Shown: piece after piece, positions 33,906-43,074 of the stretch
How positions within the stretch are numbered: position 1 is the first letter of the stretch
How the letters are laid out: each line of letters opens with the position of its first letter
Assembly: GCF_002886255.1 (NCBI RefSeq)
Contig: NZ_KZ614149.1
Location: 1,240,001 to 1,304,000, forward strand
DNA: 64,000 nucleotides
DNA from: Alteribacillus bidgolensis
Lineage (GTDB): Bacteria > Bacillota > Bacilli > Bacillales > Marinococcaceae
Direction: 5' to 3'
The notes under the pieces: generated by a model
Database searches by the model: none
Told to the model about the DNA's origin: nothing
What the model saw: only the letters and a program-made list of their open reading frames with translations
Position numbers and translations under genes: made by a program

Positions 33906-33933
33906 TTGATTCCCACGCCTGTCATGTTATAAT
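33906..33933 (+). promoter_or_regulatory. Candidate sigmaA promoter of the BCCT gene
   Basis: TTGATT, 16-nt spacer, TATAAT; leaves a leader of about 150 nt. The remainder of 33715-34091 shows no further gene. Confidence 0.55.
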
Positions 33934-34091
33934 GTCCTTTGTGGTTTATTCAGGTATCATACAGTATGCTTTCACAAATAATAAAGTATATTGGCTTTAG
34001 TGAAGAGTATCGGGTTCCGTCTTCGTACACATAACAATGATGAACAAAAATTAGAAACCTTAATTCACAGGAAAGGTGGTTATCGCTTGAG

Positions 34092-35696
34092 ATGAGAAAG
34101 TTAACACCTGTTTTTTACATTTCATTCGTCCTTGCTTTACTTTTCATTGTATGGGGGGTCATTGCTCCCGATAACATTGAATATGTATTAGGTAACGTAC
34201 AATCCGTTATTTCTGAATACCTCGGGTGGTTTTACCTGTTATCTGCAACGGCGTTCGTCATTTTTGCTATCTACCTTATTTTCAGCCCATATGGAAAAAT
34301 TAAATTGGGTAAACCAGATGAGAAGCCGGAGTATAACTATTTTACTTGGTTTGCTTTTCTCTTCACTGCTGGCATGGGGATCGGTCTTGTATTCTGGGGC
34401 GTAGCAGAGCCTCTCTACCACTACTATGGACCGCCAACTGGTGAACCTGAAAGTGACGCAGCTGCAGCGGCTGCGCTTCGTTATTCGTTTTTCCACTGGG
34501 GTATTCACCCTTGGGCCATTTACTCTATAGTTGCATTAGCCCTTGCTTATTTTAAATTCCGCCATGACTCACCAGGTGTGGTAAGTGCTGCACTCCGCCC
34601 GGTGTTTGGTGATAAAGTGGACGGCCCTATTGGTACATTAATTAATGTATTAGTGGTTTTTGCAACCATTTTTGGGGTAGCTACATCTCTTGGTTTCGGT
34701 GCTGCCCAGGTTACTGGCGGTCTTAGTTACTCTCTTGGCTTTGTATCAAACAACATTGGAACACAAATCATCGTTATTGGTATCATCACAGTCCTTTATC
34801 TTATTTCAGCTGGAACAGGGTTAAATCGTGGTATCCGAATTCTTAGTATGACTAATATCGTTCTTGCGGTTGGACTTATGCTATTTTTGCTTGCAGTAGG
34901 GCCTACCGTGTACATTTTTGATGTATTTACAACCACGCTCGGCAGTTATCTCCAAAACTTGCCAAGCATGAGTTTTAGTACGGCAACTTTTATCGGAGAC
35001 AGGGATTGGCTTGAAAGCTGGACAATTTTCTATTGGGCATGGTGGATCGCATGGTCTCCATTTGTTGGTACCTTTATCGCTCGAGTATCCCGCGGGCGGA
35101 CGATTCGTGAGTTTGTACTTGGAGTACTTGCCGTTCCGACGTTATTCGGTGCAGTCTGGTTTTCTGTATTTGGAGCAACAGGAATATCTCTAGACAATGC
35201 GATGAACGGAATGCTGTATAGCATAATGAGTGAACAAGGGGAAGAGATTGCTTTATTTTCCTTATTAGAAAATTTCCCATTAGCGTCCATCATGATTACG
35301 CTTGCGATCTTGCTCATCGTTTCCTTCTTTGTTACATCTGCTGACTCTGCAACGTTCGTATTGGGGATGCAAACAACAAACGGAAGTTTAAACCCTCCAA
35401 CCTCAGTAAAAATGGTATGGGGTGTGATTCAGTCTTCTGCAGCAGCGGTTCTATTGTATTTTGGCGGACTGGCAGGTCTTGAAATGGCAATGATCATTGC
35501 AGCCTTGCCATTCACTTTTGTGATGTTGTTAATGGTTGTATCTATTTTCAAAGCACTGAAAAGTGAGCGGCATATTCTGCAAACAGATAAAGCTGCTGTA
35601 CAAGCAGAACGCAATCGCCTTCGTGAAGAAAAAGAACGCTTAAAAAAAGAAAAAGAAGAGCTGAAAAAACAAGTGAAATCCCCTAAAAATAGGTAA
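34092..35696 (+). CDS. BCCT-family betaine/choline/carnitine transporter
   Basis: 534-aa sodium-coupled transporter with twelve hydrophobic helices. The family hallmark regions are present: GMGIGLVFWGVAEPLYHYY in TM3-4 and FYWAWWIAWSPFVGTFIARV in TM8, whose tryptophans bind the trimethylammonium group, and TSADSATFVLGM in TM10. The cytoplasmic C-terminus (about 500-534) is a strongly charged coiled coil (NRLREEKERLKKEKEELKKQ), like the osmosensory tail of BetP and OpuD. Likely imports glycine betaine under osmotic stress. Monocistronic with its own terminator. Confidence 0.92.
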   Translation: MRKLTPVFYISFVLALLFIVWGVIAPDNIEYVLGNVQSVISEYLGWFYLLSATAFVIFAIYLIFSPYGKIKLGKPDEKPEYNYFTWFAFLFTAGMGIGLVFWGVAEPLYHYYGPPTGEPESDAAAAAALRYSFFHWGIHPWAIYSIVALALAYFKFRHDSPGVVSAALRPVFGDKVDGPIGTLINVLVVFATIFGVATSLGFGAAQVTGGLSYSLGFVSNNIGTQIIVIGIITVLYLISAGTGLNRGIRILSMTNIVLAVGLMLFLLAVGPTVYIFDVFTTTLGSYLQNLPSMSFSTATFIGDRDWLESWTIFYWAWWIAWSPFVGTFIARVSRGRTIREFVLGVLAVPTLFGAVWFSVFGATGISLDNAMNGMLYSIMSEQGEEIALFSLLENFPLASIMITLAILLIVSFFVTSADSATFVLGMQTTNGSLNPPTSVKMVWGVIQSSAAAVLLYFGGLAGLEMAMIIAALPFTFVMLLMVVSIFKALKSERHILQTDKAAVQAERNRLREEKERLKKEKEELKKQVKSPKNR

Positions 35697-35704
35697 AACC
35701 TGAG

Positions 35705-35746
35705 CCCTCTATGGTTGTTAAAACAGTCATGGAGGGTTTGTTTTTA
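35705..35746 (+). terminator. Terminator of BCCT gene
   Basis: CCCTCTATG / CATGGAGGG stem, long loop, then TTTGTTTTT. Confidence 0.82.
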
Positions 35747-36235
35747 AATATATTTTTTATTTTAAGCTGATCCTGCATCTTTATTATAGAACAGTTTCTA
35801 AAGAAAAAGACAGTTAAATCGCTTCGTTTGGACTTTAAACCATTTTCCAATAATAAAGGCTGAACTAGAAACCAGCTAATCTCCTCCACTTTGACTGTAG
35901 TTGAAATTTTATACTTCATACTCATGTCTCTTCATTCAATTTTCTTCCTATTTCTCCTACTTTTTTTAGAATCAGAAACGTAAGCTTATCTTGCGAGTTA
36001 CTGCCATATTTGAACTATCATATGAACAAAAGTACCACCTAGAAGAAGTTCAGCTAAGAACGTCACGTCCTGTGTGTAATGCAGAATCATCACTTCAGGT
36101 GTAAGTGAGTCTGTAACAACGCTGAACTGGCTTTCACAAGTGCCTCTTTGACATTTACGTCCGGAACAAGACACCCGAGGTTTTAGGAAATGTTCCTTCC
36201 GTCTTATAGGCTAGACGCAGATCAAAATTATGGAG
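35747..36235. other. Gene-less stretch, probably relic DNA
   Basis: 489 nt with no credible coding frame. From about 36050 the sequence (GAACGTCACGTCCTGTGTG and following) has a GC- and word-composition unlike the AT-rich flanks and may be a decayed intergenic repeat; no matching second copy was found in the window. Confidence 0.4.
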
Positions 36236-36326
36236 ATAGTTATCTTACCGCCGAGTCCTATAGCGGAAGACGTAGTTTTGCTTATACTTTGATCCTTTAA
36301 CAAAGTTAAACTTTCCCAAGTATAAA
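36236..36326 (+). repeat. Dispersed hairpin element, copy D
   Basis: TTACCGCCGAGTCC, GCGGAAGACGTAGTTTTGCT, TATACTTTGATCCTTTAACA, AAGTTAAAC and a final CCAAGTATAAA. Ends against the pdhD terminator. Confidence 0.8.
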
Positions 36327-36360
36327 CAAAAAAGTGCCCTCCTTATATGGAGGACACTTC
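36327..36360 (-). terminator. Terminator of the pdh operon
   Basis: AAGTGCCCTCC / GGAGGACACTT stem with a 6-nt loop and A run on the plus strand, 19 nt after the pdhD stop. Confidence 0.9.
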
Positions 36361-36378
36361 TCTATCCATTTGATTCAA

Positions 36379-37794
36379 TTATTTTGTAATATGAATAGGT
36401 GTTCCTAGTGCAACTTCTGCTGTTTCCATTGTAATCTCGCCTAAGGTTGGATGTGCATGAATAGTCATTGCAAGATCTTCAGCAGTCATTCCTGCTTCAA
36501 TCGCAAGACCTGCTTCTGCTATCATGTCAGAAGCATTTGGGCCGGCGATTTGTGCACCAATGACAAGTCCATCTTCTTTACGAGTAACCAGTTTCATAAA
36601 GCCTTCGGAATCGTTAAGTGAAAGAGCTCTTCCGTTAGCTTGGAATGGGAATTTCGCGCCTACAACATCATATCCTGCTTCTTTCGCATCACTTTCAGTG
36701 TACCCCACGCTTGCCAGTTCTGGTTCTGCAAAAACGACCATTGGAATGGCTAAGTAATCAATTTCAGAAGCTTCCCCGGAAATTGCTTCTGCTGCAATTT
36801 TGCCTTCATAAGAAGCTTTGTGTGCAAGCTGAGGACCATCAATGATATCACCGATTGCATAAATATTTTTATTACCTGTTCTGCATTGCTTGTCGACTTT
36901 GATTAAACCATTGTCTCCAATTTCAACACCGATTTGTTCTAGTCCAAGCTCATCGGTATTTGGCTTACGTCCTACTGATACAAGCACATAATCTGCATCA
37001 AATGTTTTTTCTTTTCCTTTAACTTCTGCTTTAATTTGTACGCCATTGTCTGTTTCTTCAACGGATTGAGCAAATGCTTGTGTTTCGAATTTCACGCCAT
37101 TTTTCTTTAAACGGCGTTGTACAAGCTGTGCCATTTGTTTTTCAAAGCCGCCAAGGATACGTTTTTCACCTTCAAGCACGGTTACTTCTGAACCGAGGTT
37201 TGAATACGCTCCAGCAAGCTCAATTCCAATATAGCCGCCGCCGATTACTACCAGCTTCTCAGGAATTTCTTCAAGGTCAAGTGCACCAGTGGAGCTGATA
37301 ACACGGCTGCTGTATTTAAAGTTTGGAAGTTCAACTGGACGAGAACCAGTGGCAACAATACAATTTTTAAACTTATATGTTTGAGAATTATATTCATCCG
37401 TTGACACTTTCACGGAATTTTCATCGGAAAAGTATGCTTCTCCTTGTACAATATTTACATTGTTTCCTTTAAGAAGTCCTTGAACTCCGCCAGTCAGCTT
37501 TTTGACTACACCGGCTTTCCATTCTTGGACTTTAGAAAAATCAACGTTCACATTTTCTGCTGTAATTCCCATTTCTTCTCCGCCAGATTTTGCTTCATGT
37601 GCACGATGCCCTGCTTGGATAAGTGCTTTTGAAGGAATACAGCCGATATTTAAACAAACGCCGCCGATATTTCCTTTTTCTACAATCGTTACTTTTTGTC
37701 CTAGCTGAGCTGCACGAATTGCTGCAACATAGCCCCCTGGTCCTGAACCTATAATGAGAGTATCCACTTCTTCTGCAAAATCTCCAACTACCAT
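36379..37794 (-). CDS. pdhD: Dihydrolipoamide dehydrogenase (PDH E3)
   Basis: 471-aa FAD disulfide oxidoreductase that reoxidises lipoyl groups with NAD. FAD fold at IIGSGPGGYVAAIRAAQLG, redox disulfide C47/C52 in GGVCLNIGCIPSKA, NAD fold VVIGGGYIGIELAGAYSNLG, and the C-terminal HAHPTLGE dyad. Last gene of pdhABCD, 2 nt after pdhC; RBS GGAGGGG. Confidence 0.97.
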   Translation of the reverse strand: MVVGDFAEEVDTLIIGSGPGGYVAAIRAAQLGQKVTIVEKGNIGGVCLNIGCIPSKALIQAGHRAHEAKSGGEEMGITAENVNVDFSKVQEWKAGVVKKLTGGVQGLLKGNNVNIVQGEAYFSDENSVKVSTDEYNSQTYKFKNCIVATGSRPVELPNFKYSSRVISSTGALDLEEIPEKLVVIGGGYIGIELAGAYSNLGSEVTVLEGEKRILGGFEKQMAQLVQRRLKKNGVKFETQAFAQSVEETDNGVQIKAEVKGKEKTFDADYVLVSVGRKPNTDELGLEQIGVEIGDNGLIKVDKQCRTGNKNIYAIGDIIDGPQLAHKASYEGKIAAEAISGEASEIDYLAIPMVVFAEPELASVGYTESDAKEAGYDVVGAKFPFQANGRALSLNDSEGFMKLVTRKEDGLVIGAQIAGPNASDMIAEAGLAIEAGMTAEDLAMTIHAHPTLGEITMETAEVALGTPIHITK

Positions 37795-37796
37795 TC

Positions 37797-39083
37797 TTAC
37801 CCCTCCATAACTAATAATTCTGGATCGTTCAATAAGCGTTTTACGTGGTTTAACGCATTTTGAGCTGTGACTCCATCAATAAGACGGTGGTCATAACTTA
37901 AGGATAATGCAAGCATAGGTGCGATGACAACTTCTCCATCACGAACAACGGCTTTTTCTTCAATTCTTCCAATACCCAAAATAGCTACTTCTGGATGGTT
38001 AATAACTGGTGTGAACCATTGGCCTTGAGCAGAGCCTACATTTGAAATCGTGCAGGAACCGCCTTTCATTTCATCAGAAGAAAGTTTGCCGTCACGCGCT
38101 TTGCCTGCAAGCTGATTAATTTCATCTGCAAGCATAAAGATAGATTTGCGGTCTGCGTCTTTTACTACTGGTACAACAAGTCCTTGCTCGGTATCAGCAG
38201 CAATACCTACATTATAATACTTTTTGTACACGATTTCTTCATTTTTATCATCGATAGAAGCATTTAATGCAGGGAATTCACGCAAAGCAGAAGTTAATGC
38301 TTTAACGACATATGGCAGATAAGTGAGCTTAATATCTTTTTCTGCTGCTACCGGCTTAAACTTCTTACGATTAGCAACAAGGTTTGCTACATCTACTTCA
38401 TCCATGTGCGTTACGTGAGGTGCAGTCTGTTTAGAGTTCACCATTGCTTTTGCAATAGCTTTGCGAATACCTTTCATAGGTACGCGCTCTTCAAGAGCAC
38501 CTGTATCTTGAGCTGCAGCTGGTGCAGATGTATCTTTTGGTGCTTCTTCTTTGGCAGCTGTATCTTCTGCCGCTTCTTGGCCGCCATCAAGATAAGCATC
38601 CACATCTTCTTTTAAAACACGGCCGTTTTTGCCGCTTCCTTGAACTTTTTGAATAGCTGCGCCTTTTTCACGAGCATATTTTCGAACAGATGGCATTGCA
38701 ATAACACGCTTGCCTTCATCTTCTTCAGCTGCTGGCGCTTCCTCTTTTTTCTCTTCTTCTTTCTTCTCAGAAGTTTTTTGTTTTTCTTCCTGCTTTTCTT
38801 CTTTTTCGGAATCGTCTCCGCTTTCTTCTTCTGGAGTATCTTCGCTTCCGTCATCGATTGTTAAAATAACATCGCCTACTATGGCAGTTGTTCCTTCGTC
38901 TACTTTTACATCTTTTACGGTACCTTCTACTGGAGAAGGAATTTCAACTACTGCTTTGTCGTTTTGCACTTCACAAAGTGTATCGTCTTCTTGTACGGTA
39001 TCTCCAGGCTTCACAAACCATTTAACAATTTCACCTTCATGAATACCTTCACCAATATCTGGAAGTTTGAATTCGAAAGCCAC
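37797..39083 (-). CDS. pdhC: Dihydrolipoamide acetyltransferase (PDH E2)
   Basis: 428 aa: one lipoyl domain (1-80, lipoyl lysine K43 in QNDKAVVEI), a very charged Glu/Lys/Ala linker (about 85-130), a peripheral subunit-binding domain (MPSVRKYAREKGAAIQKVQG), an Ala-rich linker, and the catalytic core ending with the active-site SYDHRLIDG. Carries acetyl groups between E1 and CoA and forms the core of the complex. The start is GTG at 39083, 8 nt from AAGGAGG; a 9-codon longer frame covers that RBS. A 16-bp hairpin lies between pdhB and this gene. Confidence 0.96.
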   Translation of the reverse strand: MAFEFKLPDIGEGIHEGEIVKWFVKPGDTVQEDDTLCEVQNDKAVVEIPSPVEGTVKDVKVDEGTTAIVGDVILTIDDGSEDTPEEESGDDSEKEEKQEEKQKTSEKKEEEKKEEAPAAEEDEGKRVIAMPSVRKYAREKGAAIQKVQGSGKNGRVLKEDVDAYLDGGQEAAEDTAAKEEAPKDTSAPAAAQDTGALEERVPMKGIRKAIAKAMVNSKQTAPHVTHMDEVDVANLVANRKKFKPVAAEKDIKLTYLPYVVKALTSALREFPALNASIDDKNEEIVYKKYYNVGIAADTEQGLVVPVVKDADRKSIFMLADEINQLAGKARDGKLSSDEMKGGSCTISNVGSAQGQWFTPVINHPEVAILGIGRIEEKAVVRDGEVVIAPMLALSLSYDHRLIDGVTAQNALNHVKRLLNDPELLVMEG

Positions 39084-39142
39084 TTCATTTGCCTCCTTTA
39101 TTTGTCTCAATCTTGTTGCTCATCCATATCAAACATACTAAG

Positions 39143-39182
39143 AGACTGAAAAAGAAACGGTTCATTGTTTCTTTTTCAGTCT
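39143..39182 (-). promoter_or_regulatory. Intercistronic hairpin between pdhB and pdhC
   Basis: Perfect 16-bp stem AGACTGAAAAAGAAAC / GTTTCTTTTTCAGTCT with an 8-nt loop, in the 117-nt gap. No U tract follows on the minus strand, so it is more likely a processing or stability element than a terminator. Confidence 0.75.
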
Positions 39183-39200
39183 AATTCTATTTAAGCAACA

Positions 39201-40178
39201 TTAAAAATTAATTACTGTTTTTGCCCGTTCTACAACGTCTGTGTGATCTGGCAGCCATACATCTTCTGCTGCTGCAAATGGATATACGGTATCTGGTGCA
39301 GTAACACGAAGGACAGGAGCTTCTAAGTGCAAGATAGCATTATCGTTAATGTCCGCTACTACACTTGCTCCAACACCAGCTTGTTTTTGTGCTTCTTGTA
39401 CAACAATGGCACGGTTCGTCTTTTTCACTGACTCAACAACAGTATCCATATCAAGCGGACTTACGGTACGAAGGTCAATTACTTCTGCTTCAATACCTTC
39501 TTCTGCAAGTTCTTCTGCAGCTTTTAGCGACGTGTGCACCATGGCACCATATGTCACGATTGTAAGGTCTTTTCCTTCTCTTTTAATATCTGCTTTTCCA
39601 ATTTCGATTGTATACTCTTCTTCTGGAACTTCTTCCCGGAAGGAACGATATAATTTCATATGCTCTAAGAAAATAACTGGGTCATTGTCACGAATGGATG
39701 CAAGTAACAGTCCTTTTGCATCATAAGGTGTAGAAGGAATGACCACTTTTAGACCTGGAGCCTGCGCCATCAACCCTTCAAGGTTATCAGCGTGTAGCTC
39801 AGGTGTTTTTACTCCGCCGCCAAACGGAGAACGAACGGTAATTGGTGAATGATAATGTCCGCCGGAACGATAACGCATACGTGCCATTTGGCCCGCAACT
39901 CCGTCCATTGTTTCAAATACGAAACCGAAGAACTGAATTTCCATTACCGGACGAAATCCTGTTAAACCAAGGCCTATTGCTAGACCGCTAATACCTGATT
40001 CTGCAAGCGGTGTATCAAAAACTCGTTCTTCCCCAAATTCTTCCTGAAGTCCATCTGTAGCCCGGAATACTCCACCATTTTGTCCAACGTCTTCACCGAA
40101 AACAAGAACATTCTCGTCGTTTTTCAGCTCCGTACGCATCGCATCAGTTATTGCTTGAATCATTGTCATTTGCGCCAT
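39201..40178 (-). CDS. pdhB: Pyruvate dehydrogenase E1 beta subunit
   Basis: 325-aa beta subunit of the thiamine-diphosphate-dependent E1. Typical blocks: MTMIQAITDAMRTEL, FGEDVGQNGGVFRAT with the glutamate that activates the cofactor, FDTPLAESGISGLAIG and the C-terminal HTDVVERAKTVINF. Starts 3 nt after pdhA. Confidence 0.97.
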   Translation of the reverse strand: MAQMTMIQAITDAMRTELKNDENVLVFGEDVGQNGGVFRATDGLQEEFGEERVFDTPLAESGISGLAIGLGLTGFRPVMEIQFFGFVFETMDGVAGQMARMRYRSGGHYHSPITVRSPFGGGVKTPELHADNLEGLMAQAPGLKVVIPSTPYDAKGLLLASIRDNDPVIFLEHMKLYRSFREEVPEEEYTIEIGKADIKREGKDLTIVTYGAMVHTSLKAAEELAEEGIEAEVIDLRTVSPLDMDTVVESVKKTNRAIVVQEAQKQAGVGASVVADINDNAILHLEAPVLRVTAPDTVYPFAAAEDVWLPDHTDVVERAKTVINF

Positions 40179-40181
40179 AGC

Positions 40182-41267
40182 TTACTTCGACTCCTTCTCT
40201 CTATATTCTTCAAGTTGCTGCTGTAAATTCACAGGCAGCTTTTCAAACATAATTTCAATTAAGTCAGACACTTTCTGCTTCGGTGTATCATCTGTTTTCT
40301 TAATTGCAGCTTTTATGTCATCTTTTGCTTGATCTACAACCTCATTTTCTTTTTCTTCAGACCATAGATCTTTGCTTTCAAGGTACTTGCGGAAGCGCAC
40401 GAGCGGATCTTTTTTCTCCCATTCATCATCAAGGTCAGACGTACGATAACGAGTAGGATCATCACCAGCCATAGTGTGCGGGCCGTACCGATAGCACATC
40501 GTTTCCAGCAATGTTGGTCCATCTCCATTTACGGCATTTTCCCGTGCTTCTTTTGTTGCTGCATATACAGCCAGCACGTCCATTCCGTCGACTTGAACTC
40601 CGTTAATACCAGCGGCTACTGCCTTTTGAGCAATTGTTTTTGCTGCCGATTGCTCTTCTACTGGAACAGAAATTGCAAACTGATTGTTTTGTACGACAAA
40701 GATGGCTGGTGCACTATACGCTCCAGCAAAGTTCATTCCTTCATAGAAATCTCCTTGTGAAGCACCGCCGTCCCCTGTATAAGTAATGGCAACACTATCT
40801 TTTCCTTTTCGTTTCAAACCAAGTGCTACACCAGCTGTTTGTACAATTTGAGCACCAATAATAATTTGCGGCATAAGCGCATTTACTTCTTCTGGAAATT
40901 GACCGCCGTGAAAATGGCCGCGGGAATATAAAAAGGCTTGGTAAAGCGGAAGACCGTGCCAAACGATTTGCGGCACATCACGATAGCCCGGTAAAATCCA
41001 ATCTTCTTTTTCCAATGCAAACTGAGAACCAAGCATAGATGCTTCCTGGCCTGCTACAGGTGCATAGAAACCCAAACGGCCTTGTCGATTTAACGAAATG
41101 GCACGCTGGTCCCAAATGCGGGTATACACCATACGTCTCATCAACTCTTGTAACTCTTCATCTGATAGATCTGGAAGGGCGTCTTTGTTAACAATTTCCC
41201 CTTCTTCATTTAAAATCTGAAACATTTCAAAGTGACCTTCAACTTGCTCCAATGTTTTGGTAGCCAC
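40182..41267 (-). CDS. pdhA: Pyruvate dehydrogenase E1 alpha subunit
   Basis: 361-aa alpha subunit. The thiamine-diphosphate motif runs GDGGASQGDFYEGMNFAGAY through to VVQNNQFAIS. It decarboxylates pyruvate with PdhB and acetylates the lipoyl domain of PdhC. First gene of the operon, preceded by a leader of about 340 nt and an RBS GGAAAGAAGAGGTG. Confidence 0.97.
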   Translation of the reverse strand: MATKTLEQVEGHFEMFQILNEEGEIVNKDALPDLSDEELQELMRRMVYTRIWDQRAISLNRQGRLGFYAPVAGQEASMLGSQFALEKEDWILPGYRDVPQIVWHGLPLYQAFLYSRGHFHGGQFPEEVNALMPQIIIGAQIVQTAGVALGLKRKGKDSVAITYTGDGGASQGDFYEGMNFAGAYSAPAIFVVQNNQFAISVPVEEQSAAKTIAQKAVAAGINGVQVDGMDVLAVYAATKEARENAVNGDGPTLLETMCYRYGPHTMAGDDPTRYRTSDLDDEWEKKDPLVRFRKYLESKDLWSEEKENEVVDQAKDDIKAAIKKTDDTPKQKVSDLIEIMFEKLPVNLQQQLEEYREKESK

Positions 41268-41613
41268 AAATGTTCACCTCTTCCTTTCTTTCCGTGGTTG
41301 AATATGTTGGCTTGTGATATTTAATACTATATTGAGAAAGAGAACCAGTTTATGAAATGCTAACCCTTCAAACATCCCGGTCTCTTACCATCACCAATTA
41401 GCTAAACAATGAATCCATTGTTCTGCCTTTTACTTACAAACCTTAGGGTAACCAGATACCGCAGAAAACATCAATTTTTGATGTTTTACATATCTTTTAT
41501 CTTCATATTACCCGTCACCACTTATCAATAATCAATTGACTTTTTAACAGTTCTTTAGAATCTGTTTCACTTATATTTATATAAAAATGAAACAACTTCG
41601 TCCCACTGATAAG

Positions 41614-41641
41614 AATATACTAAAACAAAAAGATTCGTCAA
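41614..41641 (-). promoter_or_regulatory. Candidate sigmaA promoter of pdhABCD
   Basis: TTGACG (41641-41636), 16-nt spacer, TATATT (41619-41614) on the minus strand. The start near 41607 gives a 340-nt untranslated leader (41268-41607) whose 5' end contains the inverted repeat GTTTCA / TGAAAC (41567-41596). Confidence 0.6.
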
Positions 41642-41749
41642 TCCTTTTTGCTTAAACGTTTTTAAGACTTTTCTAGTTTATTAATAATTGTATCATTTTA
41701 AGTACTGTTATATATCATTGAACATTTTGCTATAAACAGGTTTTACGAT

Positions 41750-41763
41750 TGTAAACGTATTCA
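41750..41763. promoter_or_regulatory. Candidate catabolite-responsive element (cre) upstream of pdhA
   Basis: TGTAAACGTATTCA fits the CcpA consensus WTGNNARCGNWWWCAW at the core positions. It is centred about 115 bp upstream of the -35 box above, or overlaps the -35 (TTTACA) of a possible second, more distal promoter. Confidence 0.5.
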
Positions 41764-41809
41764 TACAAATTTCTTTCTTATAACACAAAATCCATTCATT
41801 GTATTCTTG

Positions 41810-41894
41810 GAAAAACTAGATTTGCCGCCAAGTCTTTATGGCAGATGCTGTTGTTTTTCTTATACTTTGAACCTTTAACAATGTTAAACTAAAA
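41810..41894 (+). repeat. Dispersed hairpin element, copy E
   Basis: Diverged copy: AAAAACTAGATTTGCCGCCA, then TTATGGCAGATGCTGTTGTT and CTTATACTTTGAACCTTTAA. The stem is partly lost. Directly abuts the ykyA terminator. Confidence 0.65.
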
Positions 41895-41949
41895 CATGAA
41901 AAAAGCTGCTAAAAAGAGAGGTAATCTCTTCATTTAGCAGCTTTTCATG
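41895..41949 (-). terminator. Terminator of ykyA
   Basis: Long stem CATGAAAAAAGCTGCTAAA / TTTAGCAGCTTTTCATG with further pairing (AGAG / CTCT) in the loop. Confidence 0.85.
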
Positions 41950-41964
41950 TACACCGGCTGTTCT

Positions 41965-42666
41965 TTATTCTTCTGTTTCTTCATCGTTATCCTGATCAGA
42001 CTCTTCTTGTTCAGAGGTTTCCGTTTGTATGTCTAGACCTGCAGCTTCGTAAAATGCTTGTTTGGCTTCGTTATACTCATCTGTATAATCATTAAACATA
42101 TTTCTGTTATCTATAACTTGTTGATACGCTTCATTCACTTCATCAATATAGGACTGTAATTCTTCGATAGACAAATCTTCCTTTGTGAATGCTTCATACA
42201 GGGCAATGTCATCATTAATTGCTTCTTCGTAACTGTTATAAAGAGACTGATAAGCATTGTAGCGTTGATCCATTGCCTCCTGTACGGCCTCTGCTTCTTC
42301 TTCTGCACCTTCTACATTATTCATTTCTTCTTCACCTAGTTTATACTCTTCATAGGCTTCTTCAATGCTTTCTTTTTCCTTTTCTAATAGCTCTGTTCGT
42401 TCTTCTGCATAACCGATTGCTTCATCTGCAAGCATTTCTATTTCTTCTAGATCCTCTGTTCCAAGCGTAAGCATTTCCTCATATATATTTTGTTCTTGTT
42501 CTTCTAATTCCATTAATGGCTCTTGTTGATCCTCAAACGTCTCTTCTAAAGCAACTGCTTCTTCTAAATGAGAATATACACGTTCTTCTGGACTGTTTCC
42601 ACATGCACTTAAAATGAAAAAAATAATGGCAGCTAAAAAGAAAGTCTTTTTTTTATGTACCAGCAC
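41965..42666 (-). CDS. ykyA: YkyA-type cell-wall-associated lipoprotein
   Basis: 233-aa lipoprotein: signal peptide with lipobox LSAC (Cys about 22), then an almost entirely alpha-helical, Glu-rich coiled-coil region (for example EQEQNIYEEMLTLGTEDLEE) and an acidic tail. Orthologues lie beside pdhA in Bacillus. The function is not known; a surface spacer or binding role is usual speculation. GGAGG lies 8 nt before a GTG at 42666, whereas the upstream ATG is only 2 nt away, so the GTG is preferred. Confidence 0.85.
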   Translation of the reverse strand: MLVHKKKTFFLAAIIFFILSACGNSPEERVYSHLEEAVALEETFEDQQEPLMELEEQEQNIYEEMLTLGTEDLEEIEMLADEAIGYAEERTELLEKEKESIEEAYEEYKLGEEEMNNVEGAEEEAEAVQEAMDQRYNAYQSLYNSYEEAINDDIALYEAFTKEDLSIEELQSYIDEVNEAYQQVIDNRNMFNDYTDEYNEAKQAFYEAAGLDIQTETSEQEESDQDNDEETEE

Positions 42667-43013
42667 GGTCATACCCTCCCCATTCTTAAACCGCTTTCAG
42701 TCGAATATTACTCCTTCACATACTTTATTTACCCCACAATCATATAGCAATACACACACTAAATCAATATTAGAGCTTATCGCCGAGCCTTTATGGCAGC
42801 AGCCGTAGTTTTGCTTATACTTTGATCCTTAAACATAGTTGAAGAATAAGAAAGCTGGTCCGATCCTTTTTTGAAGTTCGATCCACATACCGAACCTTCA
42901 AAAATGAACGAAAAAGCATTAGATTTGTGGGTTTAATTGAATGTATGCTTATTTATTTTTCTTCATAACATCAACTTTTTTGGGTTTCTGCCCAGCCACT
43001 TTATTTTTTTTTA
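42667..43013. other. Gene-less spacer with element F and a hairpin
   Basis: Contains the repeat at 42772-42843 and a hairpin TTTTTGAAGTTCG / CGAACCTTCAAAAA (about 42868-42904) without a U tract. No coding frame is credible. Confidence 0.5.
42772..42843 (+). repeat. Dispersed hairpin element, copy F
   Basis: GAGCTTATCGCCGAGCC, GGCAGCAGCCGTAGTTTTGC, TTATACTTTGATCCTTAAAC. The left arm has lost part of the stem. This is one of two copies not directly downstream of a minus-strand gene. Confidence 0.65.
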
Positions 43014-43022
43014 CATAAGGTA
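42998..43022 (+). promoter_or_regulatory. Candidate sigmaK-type sporulation promoter
   Basis: AC at 42998-42999, 14-nt spacer, CATAAGGTA (43014-43022), fitting the sigmaK -10 pattern CATANNNTA. It precedes the YjcZ-like gene by 53 nt; the leader has a small hairpin AATGCC / GGCATT (about 43031-43050). Confidence 0.45.
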
Positions 43023-43074
43023 TTAGGGAAATGCCCTATACAAGGCATTCCACGTTTAAAGGAGGGTATAAGCT

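Noticed and set aside
38710..39042. Serine-rich frame opposite pdhC
   Set aside because: It is the antisense of the Glu/Lys-rich linker of the E2 subunit.
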